Notes under the pieces: model-generated
Seen by the model: only the letters and a program-made list of their open reading frames with translations
The model's database searches: none
Told to the model about the DNA's origin: nothing
In this document: positions 36,463 through 48,600 of the stretch, one piece after another
How positions within the stretch are numbered: the stretch's first letter is position 1
How the letters are laid out: each line of letters begins with the position of its first letter
From: Sindora glabra
Lineage: Eukaryota > Streptophyta > Magnoliopsida > Fabales > Fabaceae
Assembly: GCA_020226215.1 (NCBI GenBank)
Contig: CM035229.1
Span: 84,089,343-84,153,342 of the forward strand
Direction of reading: 5' to 3'
DNA length: 64,000 bases
Made by a program: the position numbers and the translations under genes

Positions 36463-37544
36463 CTGTCCTGGTTCTGCATATTTTGGAAAATGCAGCCAGG
36501 ATAATAGTTTTCTGGTTTTGTAGTTTTTCAGAGTTTCTCTGGCATATTATTGATGGGGGTGAGAGCAGTTCATGGCAGTTGTGTATGAGCATCTTTAGGG
36601 TTATAACTCGGACCAAGTATTAAAGAAGCTAAGGAATGAATATCTCTGTAAGCATAAATAAGGAGAATGTACATCAATCAAATAAAAGAGAGAGCAAGCC
36701 ATAAGTTAAACATTTCTCAATTGAACTTTGTGCTGACACACCAATTTATATGGGCATATCCTCTAGGTTTGGAAGCTCTAAGTACAGCTTCTGAGTCTGA
36801 GATAACAAAAGGGGAATTTTTGTAAATTATGTGATGGGAAGATTTCTTAGTGGGATAAGGCTTTGATGTTGTTGTATTTGATGGGAAGATTTGGGAAATG
36901 CTATGGCAGAAGGGGGAAACCATCTTCAGCATAATTTGGCAGGGTGAGCTTGCTTAACAGGGGTGTCTTTTCGGTCATCATTTATTTTCTAATTCTAGTA
37001 TTCAGAGATGGTGTGCCTTTCCTAATCAATGTACAGTATTTGTAGGATCTGATATATGATGGAGGTTGAGGTGGCTCTGAATGAGATGCATTCCACCTTG
37101 CAGAGTTGGATTTAGTTAATCTAACTCCATTATAAACCAAGAGATCAGATTGGGCATATGTAAGAAACTGATATCTTTGTATTAAACCATACTAGTCATC
37201 TTCTCTCATACAAGCAGCTTTGCTAATTTTTTAAACTAAAATCATCCGGATTGTAAAACTTGTGTGATAGACCATGGTAAACTACATAGCATATAGCGGT
37301 AGTGAGAAAATCAAATTAAAGTCACCCCATTAAAACGTTGGTACATACACAGATGAGCCGAAATATGTGGAATTGATCTTTTAGGTGTTTAGAAGTGAAG
37401 CCGAAGTTACATGAAGTCCCGTTGAAAGCTAGAGACTACTCTGTGAAGGGTTCCTGCAAAATAACACAATTGCACAAACAACAGATAAGAAGAAAAAATA
37501 GATAAATAGTGCTCAAAGCCAATTCATGAAGCAATAGAAGTACT
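36263..37544. other. DRB 3' region and intergenic
   Basis: A compound microsatellite lies at 36416-36462. 36560-37000 has balanced composition without a supported frame and may include the 3' UTR. Confidence 0.45.
36416..36462. repeat. (AT)n(AC)n compound microsatellite
   Basis: About 28 bp of AT dinucleotides followed directly by about 18 bp of AC dinucleotides. Confidence 0.9.
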
Positions 37545-37549
37545 TAGTG

Positions 37550-38215
37550 TATTAGTTCCCAAACTACACTGGACTACATTTATCCATTAGTGATGTAATA
37601 AGTGAAATGTAAATTTGTGTCGATCTGATTCAGCAAAAGACATAAATTTTTCTCAACGGAACAGCATTTCTTGGTTAGCAAGCACATAGAAATTGCAGTT
37701 CCCAAACTGCACTGGATAACGTTCATCCATTTGTGATGTAAAAGTTGGGAGTCTTTGATGTTCTGAATTTTCTTTTATTCTAATAATGATAGGAATAGTA
37801 ATCCACTTAAGACACATACGCAAAATTTTAGGTTCAAACCCTAGACATGACAGGGAATAGAGCTCCTAAAATAACATTGGATGCCACAAGATATGATGAT
37901 CTGATTTAACCGAAGGTATCGAATTTTTTCAATGGAACGAGGTGGTCTAGTGCATATCGGGAACTGGCATTTCTTGGCTTGCAAGCACACAGAAAGTTCC
38001 CGAGCTGCACCAGACGAACTCCATCCATTAGTGGGGTAATGATAACTTGAGAAATTGTGAGTCTATGATGATCTGATTTAGCAAAAAAGGTGTAGAATTT
38101 TTTTAATGGAACAAGGTGGCCTAGTGCACATCGGGAACAGCATTCCTTGGCTAGCAAGCACATAGAAAGACAGTTCCCGAGCTGCACTAGGCAACCTCCA
38201 TCCATTCCGTTAGTG
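37550..38215. repeat. four-copy tandem repeat (about 145-175 bp units)
   Basis: Units are marked by AGTTCCCAAACTACACTGGA (37555), AGTTCCCAAACTGCACTGGA (37697), AGTTCCCGAGCTGCACCAGA (37994) and AGTTCCCGAGCTGCACTAGG (38170). Each is followed by a CATCCATT-type block, and adjoining sequence repeats GATCTGATTTAGCAAAA and TTCTTGGCTAGCAAGCACA. Copies 2 and 3 are spaced wider because about 130 bp is inserted at about 37763-37894. The 99-codon minus-strand frame across it is a translated repeat (LVQLGN... twice) and not a recognised gene. Confidence 0.8.
37763..37894 (+). mobile_element. SINE-like insertion, copy 1 (candidate)
   Basis: This segment interrupts the tandem repeat. It contains GGTTCAAACCC, similar to a tRNA-type Pol III B box (GGTTCGANTCC), preceded at about 40 bp by TAGGAATAGTAATCC. 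It aligns with 38478-38590. No poly(A) tail or clear TSD was found. Confidence 0.3.
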
Positions 38216-40570
38216 ATAAAATGACCTCAGAAATTTTATGTTGTAATACAAGAAAGTACACAGAATTGTTTCAAGAATGAACTAAGGCTGCCAACTGCAT
38301 CTTTGGAAAACATATTCCTGGAATCTACACCAGACATCTTTCATTCATTTGAGAAGCAACGACTGCAAGTTATTCTCCTAAACCTCTATGCTGCTGTTAT
38401 ATTACAATGAGTAAACATTGTAGCGCTTATATAGGCACTCATGGGAATTGAACTTTTGCCTAAATGTTTTCACTTTTTTTTTTTAATGGTAGAATTGATA
38501 ATCAATTTAACCCAAACACACAAAATTCTGAATTCGAATCCTAAACATAATAAAAAGTAAAACTCTAAGATAACAGAGGGTGCTATTACAATAATAAGGT
38601 GGAAGCTAAGTGTAAGCATTTTAATTAGAGGATAGTTGACATTGATACTAAAGGAGGCAAAATGGATAACTTTACATGAACCTATCTAATGAATCCAACT
38701 TTAAGTCCAAATTCATCCATAATGTTTAATGGGTCAAATAAATGAATAGGATGTTTCTTCACCAACAAAAAAGTCATTAAAGATTCATTCATGTATATTC
38801 TTTATCCATCCATTTTAATGTTTTTAATTCAACAATTAAAATGAATTTTTAACAAAGTGATCATTAAAAATCCAATCATGCTGTTACATTATTTATATCT
38901 TATATAAAATTGATGAGTTATTTATTTAAATATGAAATAATATATCTAAATTATTTTTTTTAATAATAGAAAGTTTTTGAAAATCAAATATCAATTGTTA
39001 TTTGAAGCAATATCCCTTTTAAGTAGACATGAAAGTAAGCCACTTATTCAACAAGTCCACCACAATCTAACTTACTTCTAACCTAAACTATTTGTAAAAT
39101 AAAATAAGATTAGATTTAAATTTTGACTTATTTTACAAAATAAATTAGGTTATATTAACCACAATCGAACCTATTGGCTTGTTAGGCGTTTATAGGCTAA
39201 TAGGCTGGCCAAAAACTCATATTAAGAATCATGCTTTTATGGATTAGGACTAGTCAAATATTTTTACGTGAGCTTATCCTATTTTAGGCATCCCTTGACC
39301 CAACTTATATCAACTTTTACTTTCAAGAATAAAAAAAAAATTACTTATAATACTAAATAATAAAAGTAAATTAAAATTTTAAGATAAGAGCTAAAATATA
39401 AATTTAGAATTTTTAAAAATGAAAATTATTTTCTAATACTAGTAACAAAATGATGACAATAATAAAGATTAATAGATGATAAAAATAATATAAAAGTAAT
39501 GATAATTTAAAAAGGTAATAGAGGAATCAAATTTGACCCTTAATGAATAGTCATGACTTATACAAAATTTTAAGTGTGACTTAAATTGATAAATAAGACA
39601 ATAATAATTCATCCTTTAATAATTCAATTCAAATCTATTAAATTCATCAATTTCTTACCACCAAAATTAAAATTAATTTTCCAGCTTGGACCATAAATTC
39701 TCATTTATTGTGCATATTACAACTTGGATGCGAATTTAATGCTTTAACAATTTTCAACTGTTGCTTTGGTGTAGACATCTTGAAGGAAAACATCAACATT
39801 TAATTGAAGATATCCCTTTATCCTAAAGGAAAAAGAAAGCCCCTTTAGAATTCAAAATGAAATCACGAAAGTCAAATGTTGTCTTCCTCATCATCAAGTG
39901 TGCAATGAATGTCTTCGGGGCTGCAGGACCTGTGGGCGAAATTAGGATCCTCATTCAAGGGGCGAAAACTAAAGAACCACATGGATAAAGATCCACCTTA
40001 AATTGTAAGAAACATAAATTTTTGAGGAATGAAGGTATTGTCTTTTATGCATTAGTTTTAAACTGGATTAAAAAATTTGAATTCATTCATTTGTGTAGGA
40101 TAGATAAAATTTAATAATTTAAATCATCGATATACATTAAAATTAGTACATTTTAGTTATTATCATAAATAAGTTTAACTTCACACAATTTAGTCTAATT
40201 TGATTCATAAAAACTATTTGTATAATACATGTTAGACCTCTTAATTTCTTTTGGTTAGCTAGCAGTGGTTTTAAATTTTAGTGATTAGTAAAATTATGAA
40301 GCAATACAAAAATATATGTCTTGTAATGTAAAATTATGAAAAATTATGATTTTAAAATAACTTGCAATAATAATATTAGGTACAACGGAATAATTGTGAA
40401 TTGAAATTTAAAATATTCGACTAAACAAGTCTAATTGCCACTGTACAAAAAATTCTATTACTTCGAGTTTTTTTATGCACGTATAATTAATAAAGCACGT
40501 GTCTGCACAGAAAAATAATAATATTTATCTTTATTTTCAAAATTTCATGTTTTGTCTGTTAAGATTTCGT
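38216..40570. other. intergenic, AT-rich
   Basis: No supported gene. It includes the second SINE-like copy (38478-38590). A 39010-39310 segment has repeated TTATAGGCTAATAGGCTGGCC-like and TGACTTATTTTACAAAATAA motifs and may be another small element. Confidence 0.45.
38478..38590 (+). mobile_element. SINE-like sequence, copy 2 (candidate)
   Basis: Aligns with 37763-37894 over about 110 bp (TAATGGTAGAATTGATAATC, ACACAAAATTCTGAATTCGA, AAACTCTAAGATAACA). It has AATTCGAATCC at the B-box position. Confidence 0.3.
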
Positions 40571-41878
40571 TAAAGTTTCAATACATTATGCAATTATATA
40601 TCATCAAGTATTTCGCATAAAAAAAATTGAGATAAGAAATACACATATACACACACACACACACATATGTATTTATGTTTTGCCAAACCAATTTATAGAA
40701 CTTACAAATAATGAAATCAACAGTCTCTAGGGTTCTTCTAGATTTGGCAATTTTTGCTTCCATGTCATTTAAACTATTGTCTAAGGAAATATGGGGGGAA
40801 AAAAAGTGGTATGATCTATACTTACCAAATCAATTTTGCAGCTAATTGATTAATTTGCGCAAAATCTGAACAGTATCCTGATTTTTGTCAAATTGCAAGT
40901 CTTCATCTAGACAGCAGAACAAGTTAATCAAGATGGAAGCAACTGAACTCATCTCCCAATAGTAAAAATATTCAGAATTACATGAATTAGCTTTTTTTCA
41001 TTTTTAGAAAATAGTCGCATACGTAACGACTTCTGACAAGAAAAATTATGAAGTAAGTGTATTGGTAGGTCCGAAAATGTCAAATGCTCGTTACACAATT
41101 ATAATAAAGAATACGTAACGACTTCTCACAAGAAAAATTACAAAGAAAGCATCAGTAGATCCGAAAATCTCAAATGCCCGTTTATAATAATGAAGAATAC
41201 AAAATTTTATTATGTTTGACTTTAACGGATACTCTAATTTGTTAGTAAAATAAAGAAGTAATAAATATAACCTTAAGTACGACATGCTTATCATATATGC
41301 AATTTATTATTTAACTTTGATTTTTAATTTTGTATGACTATTTTATAAAAAAAAATAGATAAGATCAATTAATTAAACATAATGCATTAATAATCGTCTT
41401 CTAATTGTGTTGGTCCAATATGTGGATTTCTGCGCACCAGATCAAGCAAATTCATGGTATAGTGGGATTCGATTTTCATCTCCAGCACACGTGCTAGTAA
41501 TCCATGTGTGTGCTGATCTGTAATACACTTTTCTAAACCAAACATTGGGAATTCGTGAATTCTCATACCCTTTTAGTGGATTTTCTACGCCACTATCAAT
41601 AAATTCATGGGATATAATAAAACAGATCCCATATTTTCCAACTTGTGTCATAAAGAAAATGTTGAATTCCAAGAATCGGCAAAGAGGTGATGATATCTCG
41701 TCATTGCAATTCTTCTGATGACGCATTTGTTAGTTGATTCCTACGCATGGATGCTATATGAATGATAAAAAAATTTCAACCCTCGCCCTGTTCACTACAT
41801 CTTCATTCAGTGATTTAAAAAAGACTGGTGAAATTTACACTGATGTTGACTTCTCTGTTATCTGATATCTGGCCAGTT
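40571..41878. other. intergenic and PPR 3' region
   Basis: An (AC)n microsatellite lies at about 40646-40666. A diverged direct repeat occurs at 41011-41085 and 41111-41180 (ACGTAACGACTTCTGACAAG then AAAAATTA, and ACGTAACGACTTCTCACAAG then AAAAATTA). The 3' UTR of the minus-strand PPR gene should end somewhere below 41878. No other gene is supported. Confidence 0.45.
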
Positions 41879-44647
41879 TTACCAATAATCCCCACAAGAA
41901 CAAATACCGCCACTGAAGTGGTGAAATCGATGAGAATCCCTTAATACTATCAACCTTACCGCAATCTTGGAAATGTATTTGATGGCATTGTGACAGTCTT
42001 CACATACACGCAAGTTTTTCATGATGCGTATTGGTCTGCCAGCAGGTATAGTTAGAATTCCGAATGCCACAGCTAATTTCTCACTGTGATACCTGATCAT
42101 ATGCTCCTTCTCTTCCTCTTCTACATCATGTAAGACCAATTTTGTTGAAGAAACGTACCCCTCTTGCTTCATTTTTAGATCTAATTCTTCCAAGAAGGCA
42201 TATATTCTATCCTTTTCTGGGTGGAAACAATCCCCAACTGAGAATGTATGAATCTTGTTTTGTACCTCAACCCAACTATACCCAGGCACTTTCTTCACAC
42301 CAATATCCCTCATTTTTAGTCTCATCTTACTAACATCACCCCATCTACCTGAAGCTGCATATAAGTTTGAAAGAAGGACATACATTCCAGAATTATCAGG
42401 CTCCATCTTGAAAATAATCTCAGCAGCCTTCTCACCCAATTCAGTATTGCCATGAATTCTGCTAGCACCTAGTAGAGCTCCCCATGATGCAGCATCTGGC
42501 TCAAAAGGCATGTTTCCCATTAAATTCTGAGCTTCTTCCAGACGGCCAGCTCTACCAAGAAGATCAATCAAGCAAGTATAATGTTTTGAAGTCGCAGTGA
42601 TACCATAATCCTTATCCATTGAATAAAAGTATTCCATTCCTCTGTCTACCAAACCGGTATGACTACAAGCAGAGAGCACACCAACCTGAAGCATGTTTAC
42701 AAGAAGAATGAGTCTAAGAAAAGGAAGAAAAAATGTAATTGTATCCCTCCTCTAGATGCGGCTAGCCCTTATTTGACAATTGTGAGATGACATGCGTATG
42801 CAAAATTTTCCTACACACCATCACAAGTCAGAGAACAACAGGCAATTGAAATTCTTTTAGACTATTTTTAGCAGAAGTATTCCTTTTAAATGAATTATTC
42901 TAAGCTAGAAATTCATAACTGAATTAAGTGCATGGTAAGTGTACTGCATTGAGAATGATGTCAGAGGTGTCACTTTAGCCAGTGCGGCATAATTGCAACT
43001 AAGGTATTTGCCTAGGAGATGGTTTGAAGTACCAAGACAGCAGTATGCATTTTGAGCACAAATGAACAAGGGACACAAGCTAAATATGTAAAGTTAATTC
43101 ATATGAGATATGAGATGCATAAGATATATACATACCATAGTAATGTCATCAGGTTTTACGCCTGCTGTCTTCATTGACTCAAATACCAGTAAAGACCGTC
43201 TGCCAAATCCATGTCTAGCATAACCAGCTAGCATTGTGTTCCATGAGACAATATCTTTCTCTTCTATTGCTTCAAACACGTCATAAGCTTCATCAATGCT
43301 GCCACATTTACAATACATTCCCAGAAGTGCATTCCCCACGAAACAACCAGTCTCATATCCTGCCTTCACAACCTGGCCATGAACTTGCTTCCCTAACTCC
43401 AAGGCAGCAATATCAGCACAAGTGCTCAAAGCACAACTAAAGATAGACCTATTTAAACTTTCTCCATCTCTTTTCATTTCTACAAACATGTGCAAAGCCT
43501 CTTCATAGTGACCAGTCTGAGCGTAACCAGCAATTATAGCTGCCCAAGATATGCAATCACGCCAAGGCATTCTATTAAACAAATTCCTAGCTTGAGCAAT
43601 ACCATCATTCTGAGCATAGCCAGTAATCATGGTATTCCATGAACTTATATTCCGACAAGGCATTGCCTCAAACAATTCCCTTGCCATATCCATTTTCTTG
43701 CATTGAACATAGCCAGCAATCATTGCATTGTACGAAATCTCATTTTTATCAGGCATTTCGTCAAAAAACTGTCTTGCTTCATCCAACATCCCATTCTGCA
43801 CGTATCCAGACACCATTGCTGTCCATGCAAACACATCTCGTACTGGAGACTCCTGAAACATTCTCCTAGCTTCTGACAAATCCCCATTTTGGGCATAACC
43901 TGTTATCATAGTATTCCAAGAAATTTCATCTCGAACAGGCATTTGATCAAACAGCTGCCTGGCATCACCTATCATATTCCTCCTTACAAACCCACTCATC
44001 AGACAATTCCAAGAAATTAAGTCCCAGTCTAATTTTGACTTGAACAACTGGCAGGCCTCCCCAATTCTTCCATTCTGAATATATGCAGCCAACAACCCAT
44101 TCCAGGAAATTGAATTCTTATCAGGCATTCGATCAAAAATCCTCCGTGCCTCATCAACATATCCATTCTGGGCATATCCAGACAACAAGGAATTCCAAGA
44201 AACAACATCCTTCTGAGGCATAAGATCAAACAACTTGCGAGCCTCTGCGAGTTTCCGGTTCCTCACATACCCAGTAAGCATTACATTCCACGAAAACAAG
44301 TCCCTTTCAGGCATTCTCTCAAACAGGTCCCTTGCAAGTTGGAACTTGCCATTCCTCAAATAGCCAGAAATCATGGCATTGTAAGAGACGGAGCTCCGAC
44401 GAGGCATAGTGTTAAAGACATGGAGAGCAGAGTCTAACTTCCCATCGCGCATGTGGGTGGAAATTGCCTTGTTCCATTTAAAAATGTCCGGGTCCTTGAC
44501 AGGTGGTAACTTGTTTCTAGTTTCGGGTTTTACCGGCGATGTTTTATTTGCTGAAGATGGGTTAGGATATATGCTTCGTCCTGCTGCTTGCTTCTTGGTT
44601 TGCAGGTGTTTGAAGCTACTAACATGTAACTGTCTGAACCAAACCAT
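41879..44647 (-). CDS. DYW-class pentatricopeptide repeat protein, At4g02750-like
   Basis: Plant PPR protein of the PLS subgroup, an organellar RNA-binding factor; DYW domains act as cytidine deaminases in RNA editing. Two exons: 44647-43136 (504 codons) and 42685-41879 (268 codons plus stop), 772 aa, against about 780 for Arabidopsis At4g02750, which it matches closely throughout. The intron (43135-42686, 450 bp) has donor GTATGT and acceptor TTCAG, and joins DDITM to VGVLSACSHTG in frame. N-terminus MVWFRQLHVSSF... is Ser/Lys-rich and fits an organelle transit peptide. From about residue 52 there are some 14 repeats, mostly 31-residue S-type units of the form SWNxMISGYxxNGxxxEARxLF. E/E+ motifs follow, then the DYW domain from PGYSWVEV (about 638) with HSE at 704-706, CEDCH at 732-736, CSC at 766-768 and terminal DYW. 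All zinc and catalytic residues are present, so it should be an active enzyme. The RNA target cannot be told. Confidence 0.95.
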
Positions 44648-44912
44648 GACTCCCGCGCATTTCTTCGGACATCGTTTGGCCTTAAGGTTGAAGATGTTAC
44701 ATCGTTTGGCCTTAAGGTTGAAGATGTTCTGAGTAATTATTTGGGTTTCTAGCCTTCAAGTAATGCATGCGATCAATGTTTCTTTTCATGGATTCAATAT
44801 CCGGAGATTTAGAGAGACCTAATGTGCCCATAAGTTCTCCGCCATTAACCGTTATCGGTTTTGTATGCTACGGTTAACATCGGGTTTCGATTTAGAAAAA
44901 ACTAGACAAGGC
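44648..44912 (-). promoter_or_regulatory. 5' leader and promoter region of the PPR gene
   Basis: Mixed-composition sequence between the PPR start codon and a hAT-like MITE. It includes the 30-bp duplication. No clear TATA box is seen. Confidence 0.35.
44669..44728 (-). repeat. perfect 30-bp tandem duplication in the PPR 5' region
   Basis: Two identical 30-bp copies (44669-44698 and 44699-44728), each ATCGTTTGGCCTTAAGGTTG within the unit. They begin 21 bp upstream of the PPR start codon, so they lie in the leader or core promoter. Confidence 0.9.
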
Positions 44913-45593
44913 TAGGGATGTAAACGAGTTAAACTATTCTTGAGATCAATTCGTAAAAAATTTAATTTGAGTTTGAATTTTAACGAGTCAAGTCAAAATA
45001 AGTTCGGTTCGTTTAACTCGTTTATTAAACGAGTTGAATTTGAACTTTTTATTACTTAATTCGAATTATTCACGAACCTAAATGAACTTAGTATAAAATA
45101 TATTTTTATTTTTATATTATATATAATGTAAATATGAAAAATTCACTAAATTGTTTTAGGCCATTTAAATTTATATATTATATATAATGTAAATATAAAA
45201 AACTCATTGAACTCTTTTAGATCCATTTAGTCTCGTATATTATATATAATATAAATATAAAAAATTCATTAAATTTTTTTAGACTCTTTTAGGCTCATAT
45301 AAATTTTTTTGGGATCGTTCAAGTTCAAATATAACTTAAACTTGAGTTTGAGTTTAAATACCTGAGTTTGATCAGAAATTTAGAATAAAGAATTTAAAAC
45401 TCGCTTAAACTCAAATAAGATCGATTAAGCTCATATTCTAATTGAGCTCAAACTTAAACTCAAGCTCGACTTTTTCAAGTTTGATGAGTTCGAGCTCAAA
45501 CTCAAGCTCGTTTAATATTGACGAATTAGAATTTGAGTATGCAAATATTCAATTCAGTTTGGCTCGGCTCGGTTCGACTCATTTGCACTCCTA
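44913..45593. mobile_element. hAT-like MITE with 8-bp TSD
   Basis: A 681-bp element with terminal inverted repeats TAGGGATGTAAACGAGT at the left and a right end whose reverse complement reads TAGGAGTGCAAATGAGT. Flanks GACAAGGC (44905-44912) and GACGAGGC (45594-45601) are an 8-bp target duplication with one change. Sub-terminal regions are rich in GGCTCGGTTCGACTC and AAACTCAAGCTCG-type motifs. At about 45100-45300 a unit of about 64 bp (TATATTATATATAATGTAAA...) is repeated three times. It is non-coding. Confidence 0.8.
45105..45300 (+). repeat. three-copy 64-bp repeat inside the MITE
   Basis: Three successive units, each with TATATTATATATAAT(G/A)TAAAT followed by AAAAA(C/T)TCA(C/T)T(A/G)AA and a TTTTAG block. 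Confidence 0.7.
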
Positions 45594-45601
45594 GACGAGG
45601 C

Positions 45602-48600
45602 TACATTTTAAACTTGTGCAACGTACGAGTATATAAAAAAGATGTATATATTTTTTTCTATAAAATTTTTAGTGATATTAAGTAAAAAATTATCAAATAA
45701 ATATTTTTTAATTTACTCTCAAGTATCTTCATTTCTTTCAATATAAGATTGATTCCTATTTATAGTGAAGGTAATAAACAATAAATCGGTATCATTAATG
45801 ACACCTTCAAAAAATGAGTTCAAGACCTTGATATATGATTGAATTTATAATTAATCAATATTAATGTTACATTTAAATTGTGTTAATAAAATATTGAATT
45901 TAAATTTAATTTATTGATAATATAAAATTAATTTATATTAATAATAGATTAAATTTAAATTTTAAAATATTTTAGTTACCATTAATAAATTTGTAGGGTT
46001 AATTTTTAATGTATAAACTAAAGTTACAATCAAATTTAATCATAACATTAAAATTATATAAAGGCAAAAAATTATTTTAAAATATAATTAAAATAAAAAA
46101 GAATAATTAAGTTCCCATTTGCTTCTTTACTTTTAATTGAATGATTTTAATTAATTTAAAATTTTAAAATGTTTAGTTAAATACCAATAATATATATTAT
46201 CAAAAATAAATTATTCAAATAATTTTAGAGAGTTACGTTGACTAAGGTGGAAAATATTATGAGAAAATTGAAAAAAATTGTAAAATTAAATGCTAACAAT
46301 AATTACAAATACTTATAGTTTATGTAATTTTAAAAAATATAATTTAAATAGGCTATTTCATGTGATTTAAGAAAAAATGAATAAAATATTCAATTATAAG
46401 CATGAACCATGATCTGAGAAATAGTGGATGGGTACAGTTGATAAATATATAGAGCCCAAAAGGACCATGTAAATAAATTAAATGCAGTAATAGGATAGCA
46501 AATTTCAACTATAGATTAATTTGAATTCATAATTTCAGCTTAGTCAAATATTAAAAATTAATAATTTATCATAAATATTTATTCATGTAAATGTTCATAA
46601 AATATTTTTAATTTATTTATTAATTATTTTAATTAAGATTTACCTGATTTTTTTATAATCAATTAGTAACAAATATTAATTAATGATAGTAATTAATTGG
46701 AATGTTAATTAAAGTTACTTATCTATTGGTGCCTTGAAATTATATATCGATGTATTATATGAAAGATTCTATGCATTTAGAAAAAATATAATTTTTTTTG
46801 TTCTATTTTATTCTTTTCCTTGATTTTTATGCTACCTTAGTTTTATTTTCATAATACGTTATTAGCACGATACTCTTGTAATTTGAATTTAAATTTAAAA
46901 GAAAAGGATTCTTCTTTTATTTTCTAAATTCTTCTAAATTGAATTTTTAAGTTCAAAAGAAAAAGGATTCTTTTTTTATTTTTTATCTCGTACATTCAAT
47001 CTATAATCAAAAGTTATTAATGAATTTCAAATTTCTAAAGGATAAATAAATAATTTTATTTTCTTTTTAATTTTTCAAAATTAAAATTGAAGATATGCTC
47101 TTTTATACATTAACTTAGGTTGTTATACTTTGTTAATGTTCTATGTTTAGGTGCCTTTTCTACTTTTTCAAATTTACAATTTATTTTTATAATTGTTATT
47201 TTTTATAATAAAGTAAAAGTTGAATGAATTGTTTTTGATGTTTGGAGGTTAGTATATGATTTAAAAAATAGCAAATTCTGAATTTTCTTATTGATATGCT
47301 TGATTAACCTAGTAGGTGTTTGAGTAAAGATAAAAAATACTTTATTTGTTTGGATATTCTTATATGCCTCAATAATTGAACAAGTCCTTTTAATTTATCA
47401 TAACTATTTTATACTTTTGCAAAAAAGATCATATTTATAATATGTTTAAAAAAGTTCTTGATTTCATGCTTTCAAATAGAAGATCAAAGCTAATTGTCAC
47501 AACCCTTTTTAGGCCTAATCAATATAGAACCCATATACCAACTTCCACCAACCTTTTTACACTAAATCATTATTGCAAAAACCTAAATCAAGTTTAAAAA
47601 ATTATATATATGATGGTAATCATATTACGACACATTATTATTCAACTTAATCAATTTTAATATAAAATAGGAGTTAAATTTGCTTATAATCCATATTTTC
47701 TCTTTAGGGATAAGTAGGTTTAACACACACTCTTATTAAGAATGCATAACATCTATATGTCCTATCCCAATGTAAAACTTTTACAAATCAAGGCTCTTCC
47801 AGAATAATTCAAAAGTCAAATCTAGTTGGAAAAAGAAAATTTATTTTCTATCTATGCTGACTAATGACAACTCTAATGAGCCCATCCTTGCTAGGTAGAA
47901 CTTGTGAATTTACAAAATAAACGTGGAAGAGTAAGTTTATGACTTGGTGAATAAACATTCTAATAGGAAAAATAAGCCATACTAAACTAAACTTTACCAA
48001 CCAAATTACTCCCCCATTACCCCATTTTCTTTTGATATATTTCAACAATTCAAACATTAGTACCATATATTGAATGCATAAACACACATTATTAATTCCT
48101 ATCATTACTCATTGCTAATTAAAGCATGTCATCATTATTCAACAACATACATAAAAGGAAAATGAATAAATCTCCTTGTAACTCTAATTTATTTTTATCA
48201 TTCACAAGCCTATCCTTATCCATTTAAGTCATTCTTATCCTTTATAAGCATATATTAGATCTAATGTTTGATTCATAAGGGCATCATATCATTGCTATCT
48301 TAATTCTTATGAATAGTAAGGTAAATTAAACTCAAATGTCATAAGAACCATTTTATAATACCTTTCATATACCAAAACAACACCATGCCTCATGGCATGA
48401 CCTTAAGATACTTAGTTAATATCAATTTATAGGAGTTATAATCAACTTTCAATATAAGTTATATCACAATCATTATTCATACATTTAAAAGGGGCTAAAA
48501 TTCCTTATTATAATACTTTCAATTCATTTAGTGCATAAATGTACCCTAATTGATCAATTATATTTGTTTCAATAATTAAAACATAATACTATTTATCATT

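Noticed and set aside
37906..38205. 99-codon minus-strand open frame with repeating LVQLGN and LVPLKKF blocks
   Set aside because: It is a translation of the DNA tandem repeat. It has no family, signal or splice context, and the periodicity comes from the repeat.
43094..43135. PPR gene read as truncated after 517 aa
   Set aside because: The extra 13 residues after DDITM are intron translation. A GT-AG intron restores the conserved VGVLSACSHTG continuation and a full DYW domain.
44409..44732. 107-codon plus-strand frame opposite the PPR start
   Set aside because: Shadow of the PPR N-terminus. Its end repeats LRLKM because of the 30-bp duplication.
47490..47510. TGTCACAACCC as an LTR edge
   Set aside because: No second copy, primer site or target duplication found in the window.
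47848..48105. 85-codon minus-strand frame, hydrophobic
   Set aside because: No recognisable domain, AT-biased codons and no promoter or splice context; likely chance.
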